A stretch of DNA of 19,784 bases from RUG11462 sp045649405 (GCA_045649405.1 JAZRPW010000020.1:1-19784); one strand, 5' to 3'. Positions 1 through 7,895 are shown, counted from the stretch's first letter. Made by a program: numbers and translations. Notes: generated from the letters alone by a model not told the origin.

Positions 1-25
1 GTGTCAATTTGTTTGGTAAGTTCAT
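1..25 (-). CDS. pgsA: PgsA, CDP-diacylglycerol--glycerol-3-phosphate 3-phosphatidyltransferase (5' end only)
   Basis: Only the first eight codons are inside the window; they read MNLPNKLT on the minus strand. PgsA proteins of Firmicutes very often begin MNLPNKLT, and pgsA commonly lies directly downstream of rimO in Clostridia. The enzyme makes phosphatidylglycerol phosphate, the committed step to anionic phospholipids, in the membrane. The ATG overlaps the rimO stop in an ATGA arrangement, and an AGGAG Shine-Dalgarno (complement of 33-37) sits 7 nt upstream, so translation is probably coupled. The call rests on eight residues plus context, so the gene is likely but not proven. Confidence 0.7.
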
Positions 26-1347
26 ATTTCTTCTCCTAAAAGGTCATAATCTATTCTGTCATAAATATTCAAAGTTACAAAGTCGCCAGGGTTGTAAGCA
101 TTTTCACTCATAAAATAAACCTTGCCGTCAATGTCAGGCGCATCCATTTTGCTTCTGCCAAAATAACACTTGTTCATTCTGTCATAGCCTTCAACAAGCA
201 CCTGTTGAGTTGTGCCAATGAAACTTTCGGCAATTTCGTCGTTTACAACTGACTGCTCTGCCATTATAACTTCAAGTCTGCGTTCTTTTTTGTCTTCATC
301 TACTTGGTTTTCAAATTCTGCCGCAGGGGTGTCTTCTTCAGGTGAATATTTAAAAGCACCCATTCTGCTAAACTTCTCGCTTTGCACAAACTCGGCAAGA
401 CAAGTGAAATCTTCTTCGGTTTCTCCTGGAAAACCAACAATAAATGTTGTTCTAATTGCAATGTCAGGCATAGCCGCGCGAAGTTTTGCTATTACGCTTT
501 TAAGCAACGCACTGTCGCCTTTTCTGTTCATCGCTTTAAGAATTTTGTCAGATGCGTGTTGCATTGGAATGTCAATGTAATGAAGCACCTTTGAGTTGCG
601 TTTCATAGCATCAATCAACTCATCAGTAATTTTATCAGGGTAAGCATATAAAATTCTAATCCACTCGATGCCGTCTATTCTTTGAAGTTCATCTAAAAGT
701 TCAGGCAATTTATATTCGCCGTACAAATCTTCGCCGTAACGGGTGGTGTCTTGCGCAATGAGTATAATTTCTTTTGCGCCACCTTCTGCTAATGATTTTG
801 CTTCTGCTAATACATTTTCCATTTCTCTTGAACGGAAAGAGCCACGAATCATTGGAATTGCACAGTAGGTACAACAGTTGTCGCAACCATCTGCAATACG
901 AAGATAAGCTGTGTAATTAGGTGTGGTTAAAATTCTGTCAGCATTCATTAAAAGGTTGTTTTTGTCAGAAAACTGCCCAAAACTTTCATCGTTTAAAACT
1001 TTTGTTACAATTTCGCAAATGTTTTTATTCTCGCCAATGCCAACAACTGCATCAACTTCAGGCATTTCAGTTAAAACTTGCTCTTTGTAACGCTCTGCCA
1101 AACAACCGGTAACGATAATTTTCTTTAAAGCACCATTTTGTTTTAACTGCCCAAGTTCAATTATATTATCAATGGCTTCTTGCTTTGCATCGCCAATGAA
1201 ACCACAAGTATTAACAATTATAACTTCACACTCGTTTTCATCGGCACAAATCTCGAAATTTTCTTTTGCCAAAAACGATAACATAATTTCTGCATCAACC
1301 TGATTTTTTGGACAACCAAGTGACACCATTCCAACTTTAACTGCCAT
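22..1347 (-). CDS. rimO: RimO, ribosomal protein uS12 methylthiotransferase
   Basis: RimO is a radical SAM enzyme that adds a methylthio group to the conserved aspartate of ribosomal protein S12. The 441-residue product has the usual family length. The N-terminal UPF0004 domain starts SLGCPKNQVDAE and carries three auxiliary cluster cysteines, C12, C48 and C82. The radical SAM motif CxxxCxxC is C155, C159 and C162; an additional C158 lies inside it (CDNCCTYC). The C-terminal third is the TRAM-like S12-recognition region. The SLGCPKN start and C-terminal sequence favour RimO over MiaB or MtaB. The ATG at 1347 is preceded by AGGAG. The gene is followed by pgsA with a 4-nt overlap. A repeat element lies just upstream, so the link to the preceding gene is uncertain. 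Confidence 0.96.
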   Translation of the reverse strand: MAVKVGMVSLGCPKNQVDAEIMLSFLAKENFEICADENECEVIIVNTCGFIGDAKQEAIDNIIELGQLKQNGALKKIIVTGCLAERYKEQVLTEMPEVDAVVGIGENKNICEIVTKVLNDESFGQFSDKNNLLMNADRILTTPNYTAYLRIADGCDNCCTYCAIPMIRGSFRSREMENVLAEAKSLAEGGAKEIILIAQDTTRYGEDLYGEYKLPELLDELQRIDGIEWIRILYAYPDKITDELIDAMKRNSKVLHYIDIPMQHASDKILKAMNRKGDSALLKSVIAKLRAAMPDIAIRTTFIVGFPGETEEDFTCLAEFVQSEKFSRMGAFKYSPEEDTPAAEFENQVDEDKKERRLEVIMAEQSVVNDEIAESFIGTTQQVLVEGYDRMNKCYFGRSKMDAPDIDGKVYFMSENAYNPGDFVTLNIYDRIDYDLLGEEI

Positions 1348-1373
1348 AAAAACTCCTAAAAATTTTGTCTTTG

Positions 1374-1457
1374 TGTCATCCTGAGCGCAAGTCGAAGGAT
1401 CTTTACCACTATACTTTTAAGATTCTTCAGCTCCACTTCGTTTCGTTCAGAATGACA
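1374..1457. repeat. Imperfect inverted-repeat intergenic element (GTCATCCTGAGCG... type)
   Basis: An 84-bp element fills most of the gap between rimO and the DUF4375 gene. It begins TGTCATCCTGAGCG and ends CGTTCAGAATGACA. The two halves are imperfect reverse complements: the left arm contains AAGTCGAAGGATCTT and the right arm, read backwards, GCTGAAGAATCTT, so it can fold into one long hairpin. From memory, this sequence type (GTCATYCTGAGCGAAGTCGAAGRATCT) is a widespread intergenic repeat in many bacterial genomes and behaves like a non-autonomous mobile element. No reading frame of substance lies in it. Copy number in this genome cannot be judged from the window. Confidence 0.8.
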
Positions 1458-1473
1458 ACTGCCATATTTTCTC

Positions 1474-2064
1474 CTAAAATTTTTCTATATTCTCACGAGC
1501 ATACTTAACAAGATAATCTTGTATTGGCTCTAACTCATAAAATTTTTCATCAAACTTATCAAAATCCAAAAGTTCTGTTTTTTCAATATATTCATCAACA
1601 TCATCAGATTCAAACATTGATAAATCATTTACATCAATATTGTTATCTTTTACAAATTTATCAAAATTCTCTTTGTGTTCCTTTGCGCCAATAATTTCAA
1701 GCGTTTCACTCAAATATGGCGCTGTCAAATTACTTGAATTAGCAAAATATTGACAAAGACCACCATTGTTTACTTCTGCTTCATACCAATAAGCAGTATA
1801 AAAAACCTGTTTTTGTTTATTTGCATTTGCTAAAGCAGATTTAATGTCGTCTGCATAATAAATTTCATCATCCACACGGTCAGAAATAGCCGAAAACAAT
1901 TCTTCATCATTAAGAACGGATAATTCTTCAGTACTCATCTGGGTATGTTTTTTCATTTGAGATTTAAAATTTCCTATTATCGAAAATGTCTTCAAGGCTA
2001 ATAAACCTACAAAAATCAACACTACGACAACAATAACAGTTGCAATTATTAAACCTTTTTTCAT
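1474..2064 (-). CDS. Membrane-anchored DUF4375 (DMP19-like) protein
   Basis: The 196-residue product has one N-terminal membrane segment (about residues 5-25), then a charged linker and a soluble domain. The motif EVNNGGLCQYFANSS, followed by APYLSETLEIIGA and a late FDEKFYEL, matches the DUF4375/DMP19 family, whose function is mostly unknown; Neisseria DMP19 is a DNA-mimic protein. The membrane anchor means the domain here is tethered, probably outside the cytoplasm given the lysines before the helix. A GTG at 2073 could extend the frame by three residues, but it overlaps the AGGTG Shine-Dalgarno (complement of 2073-2077). The ATG at 2064, 8 nt from that site, is therefore the better start. 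The gene sits between recX and rimO with repeat elements on both sides. Confidence 0.75.
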   Translation of the reverse strand: MKKGLIIATVIVVVVLIFVGLLALKTFSIIGNFKSQMKKHTQMSTEELSVLNDEELFSAISDRVDDEIYYADDIKSALANANKQKQVFYTAYWYEAEVNNGGLCQYFANSSNLTAPYLSETLEIIGAKEHKENFDKFVKDNNIDVNDLSMFESDDVDEYIEKTELLDFDKFDEKFYELEPIQDYLVKYARENIEKF

Positions 2065-2096
2065 AAAAATCACACCTAATTAATCTTTTTTTCATC

Positions 2097-2172
2097 GTAG
2101 GGCGGGGGCGTAGCTAAACGCCGAGTTCCCTTGTTAAGTGGGAGAGTGACCGCGTTAGCGGTGGAGGGGCTG
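2097..2172. repeat. GC-rich intergenic repeat with successive hairpins
   Basis: This stretch is conspicuously GC-rich against AT-rich flanks and is not coding. It holds two perfect small hairpins: GGCGT/ACGCC at 2107-2122 and ACCGC/GCGGT with a GTTA loop at 2149-2162. A weaker one, TCCC/GGGA, lies between them at 2127-2143. On the minus strand it reads AGCCCCTCCACCGCTAACG onwards, which I recall as a type of intergenic repeat frequent in gut Clostridia. It occupies nearly all of the 129-bp gap between two small membrane-protein genes. It has no U-tract typical of an intrinsic terminator. Confidence 0.65.
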
Positions 2173-2193
2173 TTTGCTATAAAAATTGCATTT

Positions 2194-2646
2194 TTAATGA
2201 TGACCGATTATTTTTTCATCTTCTTCTAAAAACAAATCGCATAATTCCAAAAACAAAAATTTACCGTTGCCCTGAGTTATTTTATAAAAAATTCCGTTTT
2301 TTGAAAATCCTTCTTCTGAATTCATATAAAACTCATTCCAACCATTTAATCCTCCAATTAAATCATTTTTAAGTTTTATTGAAACTCGAAAATGGTATCC
2401 CATAGACAAACCAAAAAATTCATCTTTTTTCACAGTACAACAACCCATGTGTTGAATTATTCTTTTTGTTTCTTCATCGCCACTAACAAGAGTTACTTCT
2501 TTTCCCGTGTTGCCATTAAAAACAATAATTTCTTCAACATTGGTATAATCAACATTAATCATTTGCGTTGGCACATTCCACCAAACAACAAAACCGATTA
2601 CCAAGACTAAAACAATTGAAATAATTATAATCAATTTCTTTTTCAT
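2194..2646 (-). CDS. Small membrane-anchored protein of unknown function
   Basis: The 150-residue product begins MKKK followed by a long hydrophobic helix (about residues 5-23) without a lipobox cysteine, so it is probably a single-pass anchored protein with the rest outside. The soluble part (VDYTNVEEIIVFNGNTGKEVTL, then a KKDEFFGLSMGYHFRVSIKL strand pattern and an IFYKI strand) resembles small Firmicute proteins of the DUF5301 type. I recognise this only loosely. There is a CC pair at about residues 69-70. The start is supported by GAGGTG, complement of 2655-2660, 8 nt before the ATG. That site lies partly inside the repeat at 2657-2698. No function can be given. Confidence 0.7.
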   Translation of the reverse strand: MKKKLIIIISIVLVLVIGFVVWWNVPTQMINVDYTNVEEIIVFNGNTGKEVTLVSGDEETKRIIQHMGCCTVKKDEFFGLSMGYHFRVSIKLKNDLIGGLNGWNEFYMNSEEGFSKNGIFYKITQGNGKFLFLELCDLFLEEDEKIIGHH

Positions 2647-2656
2647 AGTAAAAACA

Positions 2657-2698
2657 CCTCATCCGTCACTTCGTGACACCTTCTCCTCAAGGAGAAGG
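2657..2698. repeat. Double-hairpin intergenic repeat (CCTCATCCGTCA...AAGG type)
   Basis: The element reads CCTCATCC, then hairpin GTCAC-TTC-GTGAC (2665-2677), then a 9-bp hairpin CCTTCTCCT-CA-AGGAGAAGG (2679-2698). I recall this architecture, CCTCATCCGTC followed by a second hairpin of CCTTC.../...GAAGG, as a very abundant intergenic repeat in Ruminococcaceae/Lachnospiraceae-type genomes. It abuts the recX stop codon exactly and could fold in the transcript after recX. It lacks a U-tract, so it is not a standard terminator. Confidence 0.75.
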
Positions 2699-3307
2699 CT
2701 ATTCTTCGCTTTCTACCAAATCCATAGCTGATTTTATAGTGCTATATGAATAGCCCTTTCGTTGCAAACCTGCAAACATTCTGCGGTTAATTTTTTCGTC
2801 CACATTAAAACCTTTATATTTAATACGGATTATGTTCGCAGCATCTGCCACTTCATCATCACAAAACTCGTTTGCGTAAGTTTCGGCTATTTCACGAGAA
2901 ACGCCTTTTAGCATAAGTTCTGTTATAATTGCACGTTTGCCTAAATGCCTGTTTATGTGCAAATTGTAAGCAAAGTTATAAGCAAAGCGCTCATCATCAA
3001 TAACGCCAGAGTCTGCGAGTGTTTCAACAACTTCACTGGACGCATCTTTGTCAAAGCCGTCTTTTACAAGGCGCAAATACATTTCTTTTTTTGAATATTC
3101 ACGCAACCCCAAAAGCCAAAGCGCTTTTGAAGTTGCTCTTGTTTTTTGCGAGTCATATTTAAGCGTTTCGATTTCAGGCTCACTCAAATCTTTACCCACT
3201 TTAAGAGCGTTTTTTAACACTGTTTCTTTGTCTAAAAACACGCTCATTTCATCAAAAACAACTTCAATTTGATGCTTTTTTGCTTGCTTTAAATTAACAA
3301 TTTTCAT
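2699..3307 (-). CDS. recX: RecX, regulator of RecA
   Basis: RecX binds RecA filaments and limits or modulates their activity in the cytoplasm. The 202-residue product is of normal length for Firmicute RecX and shows the three-helix repeats of the family: ALWLLGLREYSKKEMYLRLVKDGF, then the SGVIDDERFAYNFA block, then RKGYSYSTIKSAM near the C-terminus. The ATG shares one base with the recA stop (TAATG), so translation is very probably coupled to recA; no strong Shine-Dalgarno is visible of its own. The gene ends directly at a double-hairpin repeat. Confidence 0.93.
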   Translation of the reverse strand: MKIVNLKQAKKHQIEVVFDEMSVFLDKETVLKNALKVGKDLSEPEIETLKYDSQKTRATSKALWLLGLREYSKKEMYLRLVKDGFDKDASSEVVETLADSGVIDDERFAYNFAYNLHINRHLGKRAIITELMLKGVSREIAETYANEFCDDEVADAANIIRIKYKGFNVDEKINRRMFAGLQRKGYSYSTIKSAMDLVESEE

Positions 3308-4449
3308 TAGTCTTCAACTGCAATGTCAATGTCAATATCAAGTGGTTTTGATGCTGGCTCTTCAGGGACATTTTCAACAGTTGTTTCTTTAAGACCTGAC
3401 AAAGTTGCCTTTGGAAGTCTTGGTTTTTTTGAACCAAAAAGTTTGTCTCTGCACTCTTTAATTTTTTCTTCGATTTCTGCCATAATTTCAGGATTTTCCA
3501 TTAAGTAAATCTTAACATTTTCTCTGCCTTGGCCAATTTTTTGGTCGTTGTAAGAGAACCAAGCGCCAGATTTTTGAATAACATCAACTTGTACGCCAAG
3601 GTCAACAATTTCGCCAACCCTTGAAATACCTTCGCCATACATAATGTCAAATTCTGCTTCTTTAAATGGAGGAGCAACTTTGTTTTTAACAATTTTTGCT
3701 TTTGTTCGAGAACCAACAAAATCGCTACCAACTTTTAATTTTTCACTTCTTCTAATTTCAATTCTAACTGATGAATAGAATTTCAACGCTCTACCACCAG
3801 TTGTAACTTCAGGGTTGCCATAAACAACGCCAACTTTTTCACGAAGTTGGTTGATGAAAATTACTGCACAGTTTGATTTTGCAATGCAAGCAGTAAGTTT
3901 TCTGAGCGCTTGTGACATAAGTCTTGCTTGAAGACCAACGTGGCTGTCGCCCATGAGACCTTCGATTTCTGCTTTTGGAACGAGCGCTGCAACAGAGTCA
4001 ACAACAACAATGTCGATTGCGTTTGAACGAACGAGCGCTTCACAAATTTCAAGCGCTTGCTCACCTGTGTCTGGTTGTGAAACGAGCAATGAATCAATAT
4101 CAACACCGAGTGCTGCTGCATAGTCAGGGTCAAGCGCATGTTCAACGTCAATAAACGCTGCTTCGCCACCTTGTTTTTGTGCTTCTGCTACTGCGTGAAG
4201 CGCAACTGTTGTTTTACCTGATGATTCAGGACCATAAATTTCAATAATTCTACCCTTTGGAATACCGCCTATTCCGAGCGCCATATCAAGAGAAACAGAG
4301 CCAGTTGAAATTGCTTCAACATTCAAATTTTGAGTGTCGCCCAATTTCATTACTGCGCCTTTACCATAAGTTTTTTCAATTTGGTCGAGCGCCATTTGTA
4401 ACGCTTTTTCTTTTGGATTTTTTGCATCCTTTGTAGATTTAACTGCCAT
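3307..4449 (-). CDS. recA: RecA recombinase
   Basis: RecA forms ATP-dependent filaments on single-stranded DNA for homologous recombination and LexA co-cleavage. All hallmarks are present: Walker A GPESSGKT (residues 73-80), Walker B VVVDS (148-152), and the DNA-binding loop region INQLREKVGVVYGNPEVTTGG starting at residue 199. The C-terminal tail is acidic, as usual (ends DIDIDIAVED). Length 380 is slightly long because of the tail. AAAGGAG precedes the ATG. Only 21 nt separate it from prmC upstream. No GAAC-N4-GTTC LexA box is visible in that gap or, by eye, within prmC, so recA here looks like a member of a long operon rather than a stand-alone SOS gene. Confidence 0.98.
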   Translation of the reverse strand: MAVKSTKDAKNPKEKALQMALDQIEKTYGKGAVMKLGDTQNLNVEAISTGSVSLDMALGIGGIPKGRIIEIYGPESSGKTTVALHAVAEAQKQGGEAAFIDVEHALDPDYAAALGVDIDSLLVSQPDTGEQALEICEALVRSNAIDIVVVDSVAALVPKAEIEGLMGDSHVGLQARLMSQALRKLTACIAKSNCAVIFINQLREKVGVVYGNPEVTTGGRALKFYSSVRIEIRRSEKLKVGSDFVGSRTKAKIVKNKVAPPFKEAEFDIMYGEGISRVGEIVDLGVQVDVIQKSGAWFSYNDQKIGQGRENVKIYLMENPEIMAEIEEKIKECRDKLFGSKKPRLPKATLSGLKETTVENVPEEPASKPLDIDIDIAVED

Positions 4450-4470
4450 TTTTCTATATCTCCTTTAAGT

Positions 4471-5289
4471 TTATTTTTTATTTGAAACTATTACTCTGTC
4501 AAGACCGTTATAATCTTTAATTGTTTGAATGTTTAAATAGCCGTTGTGTTCTAAAATTGAACTTACACTTTCAGCTTGTGAAAAACCAATTTCAAACATC
4601 AAAGTAAAGTTATTGTTCTTTTTAAAATTTTCTGCAATTTTTCTGTAAAACAAAAGTCCTTGTTTCTCTGCAAAAAGTGCCGTTTCTGGTTCGCAAAGCA
4701 CTTCACGAGACAAACTTTCTCTCTCATCTTCTGCAATGTAAGGTGGGTTTGAAACCACCAAATCATACTCGCCAACAAACTCTAGCGCATCAGCTTTTAT
4801 CGACTTTACATTCTCAACCTTGTTGTGCGTTATGTTCTTTTGCAAATAATTGAATGCGTCATCATAAAGTTCAACCGCGTCTACGAACGCATCAGGACGA
4901 ATCTTTGCAATTGAAACTGCGATAGCGCCACTTCCCGCGCACAAATCAAGCACTTTTGGGTTTTTGATATCTTTGATTTGCTCGAGCGCTTCTTGCACAA
5001 GCACTTCGGTATCATCTCTTGGCACAAGCACACCTTTGCCCACAAAAAACTCGTTTGAATAAAACTCACATTTGCCCAAAATGTAGTAAAGCGGTATGCC
5101 TGAATTTCGCTTTTTAGCCATTTGCTCGCACGCTTTTACAACGTTTTCATCTGCTTGCTCTTGACGAAGTTTCATAAAACCTGTGTTGTCGGTTTGCAAC
5201 CTGTGGAGCACAATTTGTCTTGCTTCAAAATCTGCATTTTCGCAAGAAAGCATTGAACAGATGTGTTTTACTAATTCAAAATTTTTCAT
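4471..5289 (-). CDS. prmC: PrmC, release-factor glutamine methyltransferase
   Basis: PrmC methylates the glutamine of the GGQ motif in peptide-chain release factors RF1 and RF2 using SAM. The 272-residue product has the helical N-terminal domain (to about residue 75), SAM motif I DLCAGSGAIAVSIA (115-128) and the diagnostic NPPY motif (181-184). The segment usually written VPRPDTE reads VPRDDTE here, a proline-to-aspartate change at residue 92. The start overlaps the DUF1385 stop (ATGA), so it is probably translationally coupled. prmC next to a DUF1385 gene is a common Clostridia arrangement, but the prfA gene often found with them is absent from this window. Confidence 0.95.
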   Translation of the reverse strand: MKNFELVKHICSMLSCENADFEARQIVLHRLQTDNTGFMKLRQEQADENVVKACEQMAKKRNSGIPLYYILGKCEFYSNEFFVGKGVLVPRDDTEVLVQEALEQIKDIKNPKVLDLCAGSGAIAVSIAKIRPDAFVDAVELYDDAFNYLQKNITHNKVENVKSIKADALEFVGEYDLVVSNPPYIAEDERESLSREVLCEPETALFAEKQGLLFYRKIAENFKKNNNFTLMFEIGFSQAESVSSILEHNGYLNIQTIKDYNGLDRVIVSNKK

Positions 5290-6365
5290 ATTTTATCTAA
5301 ATCAGGGTTTTCAGGAATAACCATTTCCATTGCTTTAATTGCAACTTCAATCATATCGTCTTCCGGCTCTTTTGTTGAAATTCTTTGAACCCAAAGTCCA
5401 GGCGCTGCAACGATTTTTGTGAAAATGTTGTCATGCTTGCCACAGAACTTGATAAGTTCATAACCCACACCACAAAAAAGTGGTACAAGCAAAATTTTAA
5501 TTGCAACCCAAAGCACAGTTATTTTTGTAACTGCTGGCGCAAAAATTACAATAATGGTTGAAAACAAAATGCCAACTGCAATCATCAAAAACATAAATGA
5601 AGTGCCACATCTTGGGTGAAAACGGCTTTGTTTTCTTACATTTTCAACTGTCAAATCTAACCCTTGCTCATAACAAAAAATTGTTTTGTGCTCTGCGCCG
5701 TGATATTGAAAAAGTTTTTTAATGTCACTCATCATTGAAACAAGCAACATATAACCAACAAAAATTGCAATTTTTAAAATGCCTTCAAAAAATCCACGCC
5801 AATTTTGTAAAACACCATTTTCAATTGCTGAAAATGTGAAATCCACACTGCTTGTGCAAAGTGAATTAACTGCGTTGAAAATTACGCTTGGCACATACAT
5901 AAACAAAAACAATGCAAGCGCTGTGCCCAAAACCGAGCCAATTGTCATTACAACACCCAAAACTGCGTTTGAAAGTTTTTTAGGTTTTGCTTCATCTTGT
6001 TTCTTCATTTCTTCAAATGAAATGCCTTTTTTCTCTGCCTTTTTGCGCAACTTTGCATCACGCTTTTCTTGCTCTTCTGCCTCTTCCAAATCTGTCATTC
6101 CAGACAAGTCAGCAGAGCGCATTAATGTTTTCATTCCAACATACATAGTAACGGCAAAATTTGCAACGCCACGAATTATCGGCCAACCCAAAAATTTGAA
6201 CTTTTTGGCTGGGTTAGGAAAATCAACATTTTCTGTTGCAATATCCTTTTCAGGTGTTCTAACTGCTAAAACAGTTTTTTCTGGGCCTTTCATCATAATA
6301 CCTTCAATTACTGCTTGACCGCCAATTGAGGTTTTTTTGCAAACGCCACAATTTTCTTTACTCAT
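5286..6365 (-). CDS. DUF1385 family integral membrane protein
   Basis: The 359-residue product has the family signature GGQAVIEGIMMKGP at residues 15-28, HGAEHK at 222-227 and HPRCGT at 250-255. About four membrane helices can be drawn (roughly 134-157, 192-212, 256-276, 283-304). A highly charged stretch (about 92-130) precedes the first of them. A CxxC pair (C6, C9) sits at the very N-terminus. The histidine/cysteine motifs suggest metal binding, but no biochemical role is established for the family. It overlaps the histidine kinase stop by 8 nt and prmC by 4 nt, so all three are on one transcript. An AAAGGA site lies upstream of the ATG. Confidence 0.92.
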   Translation of the reverse strand: MSKENCGVCKKTSIGGQAVIEGIMMKGPEKTVLAVRTPEKDIATENVDFPNPAKKFKFLGWPIIRGVANFAVTMYVGMKTLMRSADLSGMTDLEEAEEQEKRDAKLRKKAEKKGISFEEMKKQDEAKPKKLSNAVLGVVMTIGSVLGTALALFLFMYVPSVIFNAVNSLCTSSVDFTFSAIENGVLQNWRGFFEGILKIAIFVGYMLLVSMMSDIKKLFQYHGAEHKTIFCYEQGLDLTVENVRKQSRFHPRCGTSFMFLMIAVGILFSTIIVIFAPAVTKITVLWVAIKILLVPLFCGVGYELIKFCGKHDNIFTKIVAAPGLWVQRISTKEPEDDMIEVAIKAMEMVIPENPDLDKI

Positions 6366-7857
6366 TCTCTGTTTCCTTTCGACCTTCTGCTACTGGTTCA
6401 ATTTCTGTCTTTGGTTCAGGCTTTACATAAGGCAAAACAATTGTTACTGTTGTGCCGGCGCCCTCTTTTGAGTCAACCAACAAAATACCATCATGTTGTT
6501 TAATAATTTCATCAGCAATTGCAAGCCCAATTCCTGAACCTCTGACTGTGTTGTTTGCCTTGTAGAATTTTTCTTTAACCTTTGACAAATCTTCTGCGGC
6601 AATGCCAACACCCATGTCACTAATTCTTACTTGCACATAAACATCTGACTGTGATGCTTCAATCATTACTGCACCACCGTTGTTTGTTGAATATTTAATT
6701 GCGTTGTCAATGATGTTGATAAACACCTGTTTAAGTCTTGCAGGGTCTGCCATAACAAAAGGCAACTGCTCTGGCGCAATAAGTTCAAGCGAGAGACCTT
6801 TTTTCTCTGCCTCGGCTTGATACATAATGTATGCTTCGCCAAGTTCTGCTAATATATCAACCTTTTCTTTTCTGATTTGCAATCTGCCAGACTGCATTCT
6901 TGAAAAGTCAAGCAAGTCTTCAACTAATCCTGAAAGTCTGTAAACTTCGCCGTTGATTACTTCAACACCTTTTCTAACCAACTCATCATCTGCACCAACA
7001 GAGCATTTTACTGTTTCAGACCAACCTTGAATAACAGTAAGTGGTGTTCTAAGTTCATGCGAAACGCTTGAAATAAAATCATTTTTCAACTTTTCGGTTG
7101 ATTCAAGCTCTGCTGCCATATAGTTAATGGTATCGCAAAGTTTACCAATTTCATCTGCATCTTTAACCGGCAATCTGTCGCTAAAATTACCGTTTGCAAT
7201 TCTAAACGCTGTGTTTGTGATTGATTTAATTGGCTCAAGAATTGATTTCAAAAACAACATTCCGGAAAAGACTGTTACTGCAACAATAATCAACCCAACC
7301 ACAACAATGATTATTATGTTATAAATAATTGTTTCGCTAATGCTTTCAAGCGAAATTACAATTCTAATTGCACCAATTCTTGTGCCGTTGTATTTTGGCA
7401 TTAACGCAGTTTTTGCCATTACCATTTCGCCTGAAGCGTTTTTGCCGATATACTCGCCATAGTTATCATCTTTTTCAAAAGCATCTAAATAATCATACAT
7501 AACTTCATCAGAATTAATATAACCCTTTGAAGAAATGAATGCTTCGCCTTTGTTGTTGATAACCTGAACTTCCATTACATTTTTCTCATCAAAAGAATAA
7601 ACAAACTCTCTTGCGGCGTTTTCAAACTCGGTTGAACTAACCTTTGATTTTTCACGCATAAATGTACTGAACGAGTTAATTTTTGAATCAAGATTATTAC
7701 TAACCGATGTGTAGTAATAATTTCTAATGAAAAGTGACAAAATAATTTCTGCCAAAATTATAACCAAAACGACGATGCCAATAATGTTAATTAGCCAACG
7801 TCTTGTAAGACCTTTTACCTGCAAATGTTCAGGGTTAATGTTAATGTGATTACCCAA
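6358..7857 (-). CDS. Membrane sensor histidine kinase (HAMP-HisKA-HATPase)
   Basis: This 499-residue protein senses an unknown extracellular signal and phosphorylates the adjacent response regulator. Layout: TM1 about 22-44, an extracellular sensor of about 130 residues that looks PAS-like/single-Cache-like, TM2 about 178-204, then HAMP. The HisKA box FISSVSHELRTPLT has the phospho-acceptor H267. ATPase boxes are N NIIDNAIKYS (381-390), G1 DMGVG (414-418) and G2 GSGIGLAI (440-447). The start is TTG, with GGAG 11 nt upstream (complement of 7869-7872); no in-frame ATG precedes residue 68, which lies after TM1. The acidic tail runs into the DUF1385 start. The WalK/PhoR-like layout does not reveal the signal. 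Confidence 0.93.
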   Translation of the reverse strand: MGNHININPEHLQVKGLTRRWLINIIGIVVLVIILAEIILSLFIRNYYYTSVSNNLDSKINSFSTFMREKSKVSSTEFENAAREFVYSFDEKNVMEVQVINNKGEAFISSKGYINSDEVMYDYLDAFEKDDNYGEYIGKNASGEMVMAKTALMPKYNGTRIGAIRIVISLESISETIIYNIIIIVVVGLIIVAVTVFSGMLFLKSILEPIKSITNTAFRIANGNFSDRLPVKDADEIGKLCDTINYMAAELESTEKLKNDFISSVSHELRTPLTVIQGWSETVKCSVGADDELVRKGVEVINGEVYRLSGLVEDLLDFSRMQSGRLQIRKEKVDILAELGEAYIMYQAEAEKKGLSLELIAPEQLPFVMADPARLKQVFINIIDNAIKYSTNNGGAVMIEASQSDVYVQVRISDMGVGIAAEDLSKVKEKFYKANNTVRGSGIGLAIADEIIKQHDGILLVDSKEGAGTTVTIVLPYVKPEPKTEIEPVAEGRKETENE

Positions 7858-7895
7858 ATTATTAGCATCTCCTTTCAGTAAATTTTAAAAATTAA

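Noticed and set aside
1374..2698. Remnant insertion sequence or phage genes around the repeats
   Set aside because: No transposase, integrase or longer terminal inverted repeats were found; only short non-coding repeat elements are present.
3501..4169. Minus-strand open frames of 76 and 102 codons within recA
   Set aside because: They are in another frame of a fully intact recA and are leucine/lysine-rich products of codon bias.
4548..4562. Palindrome GTTC-N7-GAAC upstream of recA as a possible LexA box
   Set aside because: The half-sites are in the wrong order and spacing for the Gram-positive GAAC-N4-GTTC box; it encodes part of prmC and is likely chance.
5779..6318. A 179-codon plus-strand open frame opposite the DUF1385 gene
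   Set aside because: It lies wholly antisense to a gene with clear family motifs, has no ribosome binding site, and is serine/phenylalanine-rich as expected from reading the reverse strand of this composition.
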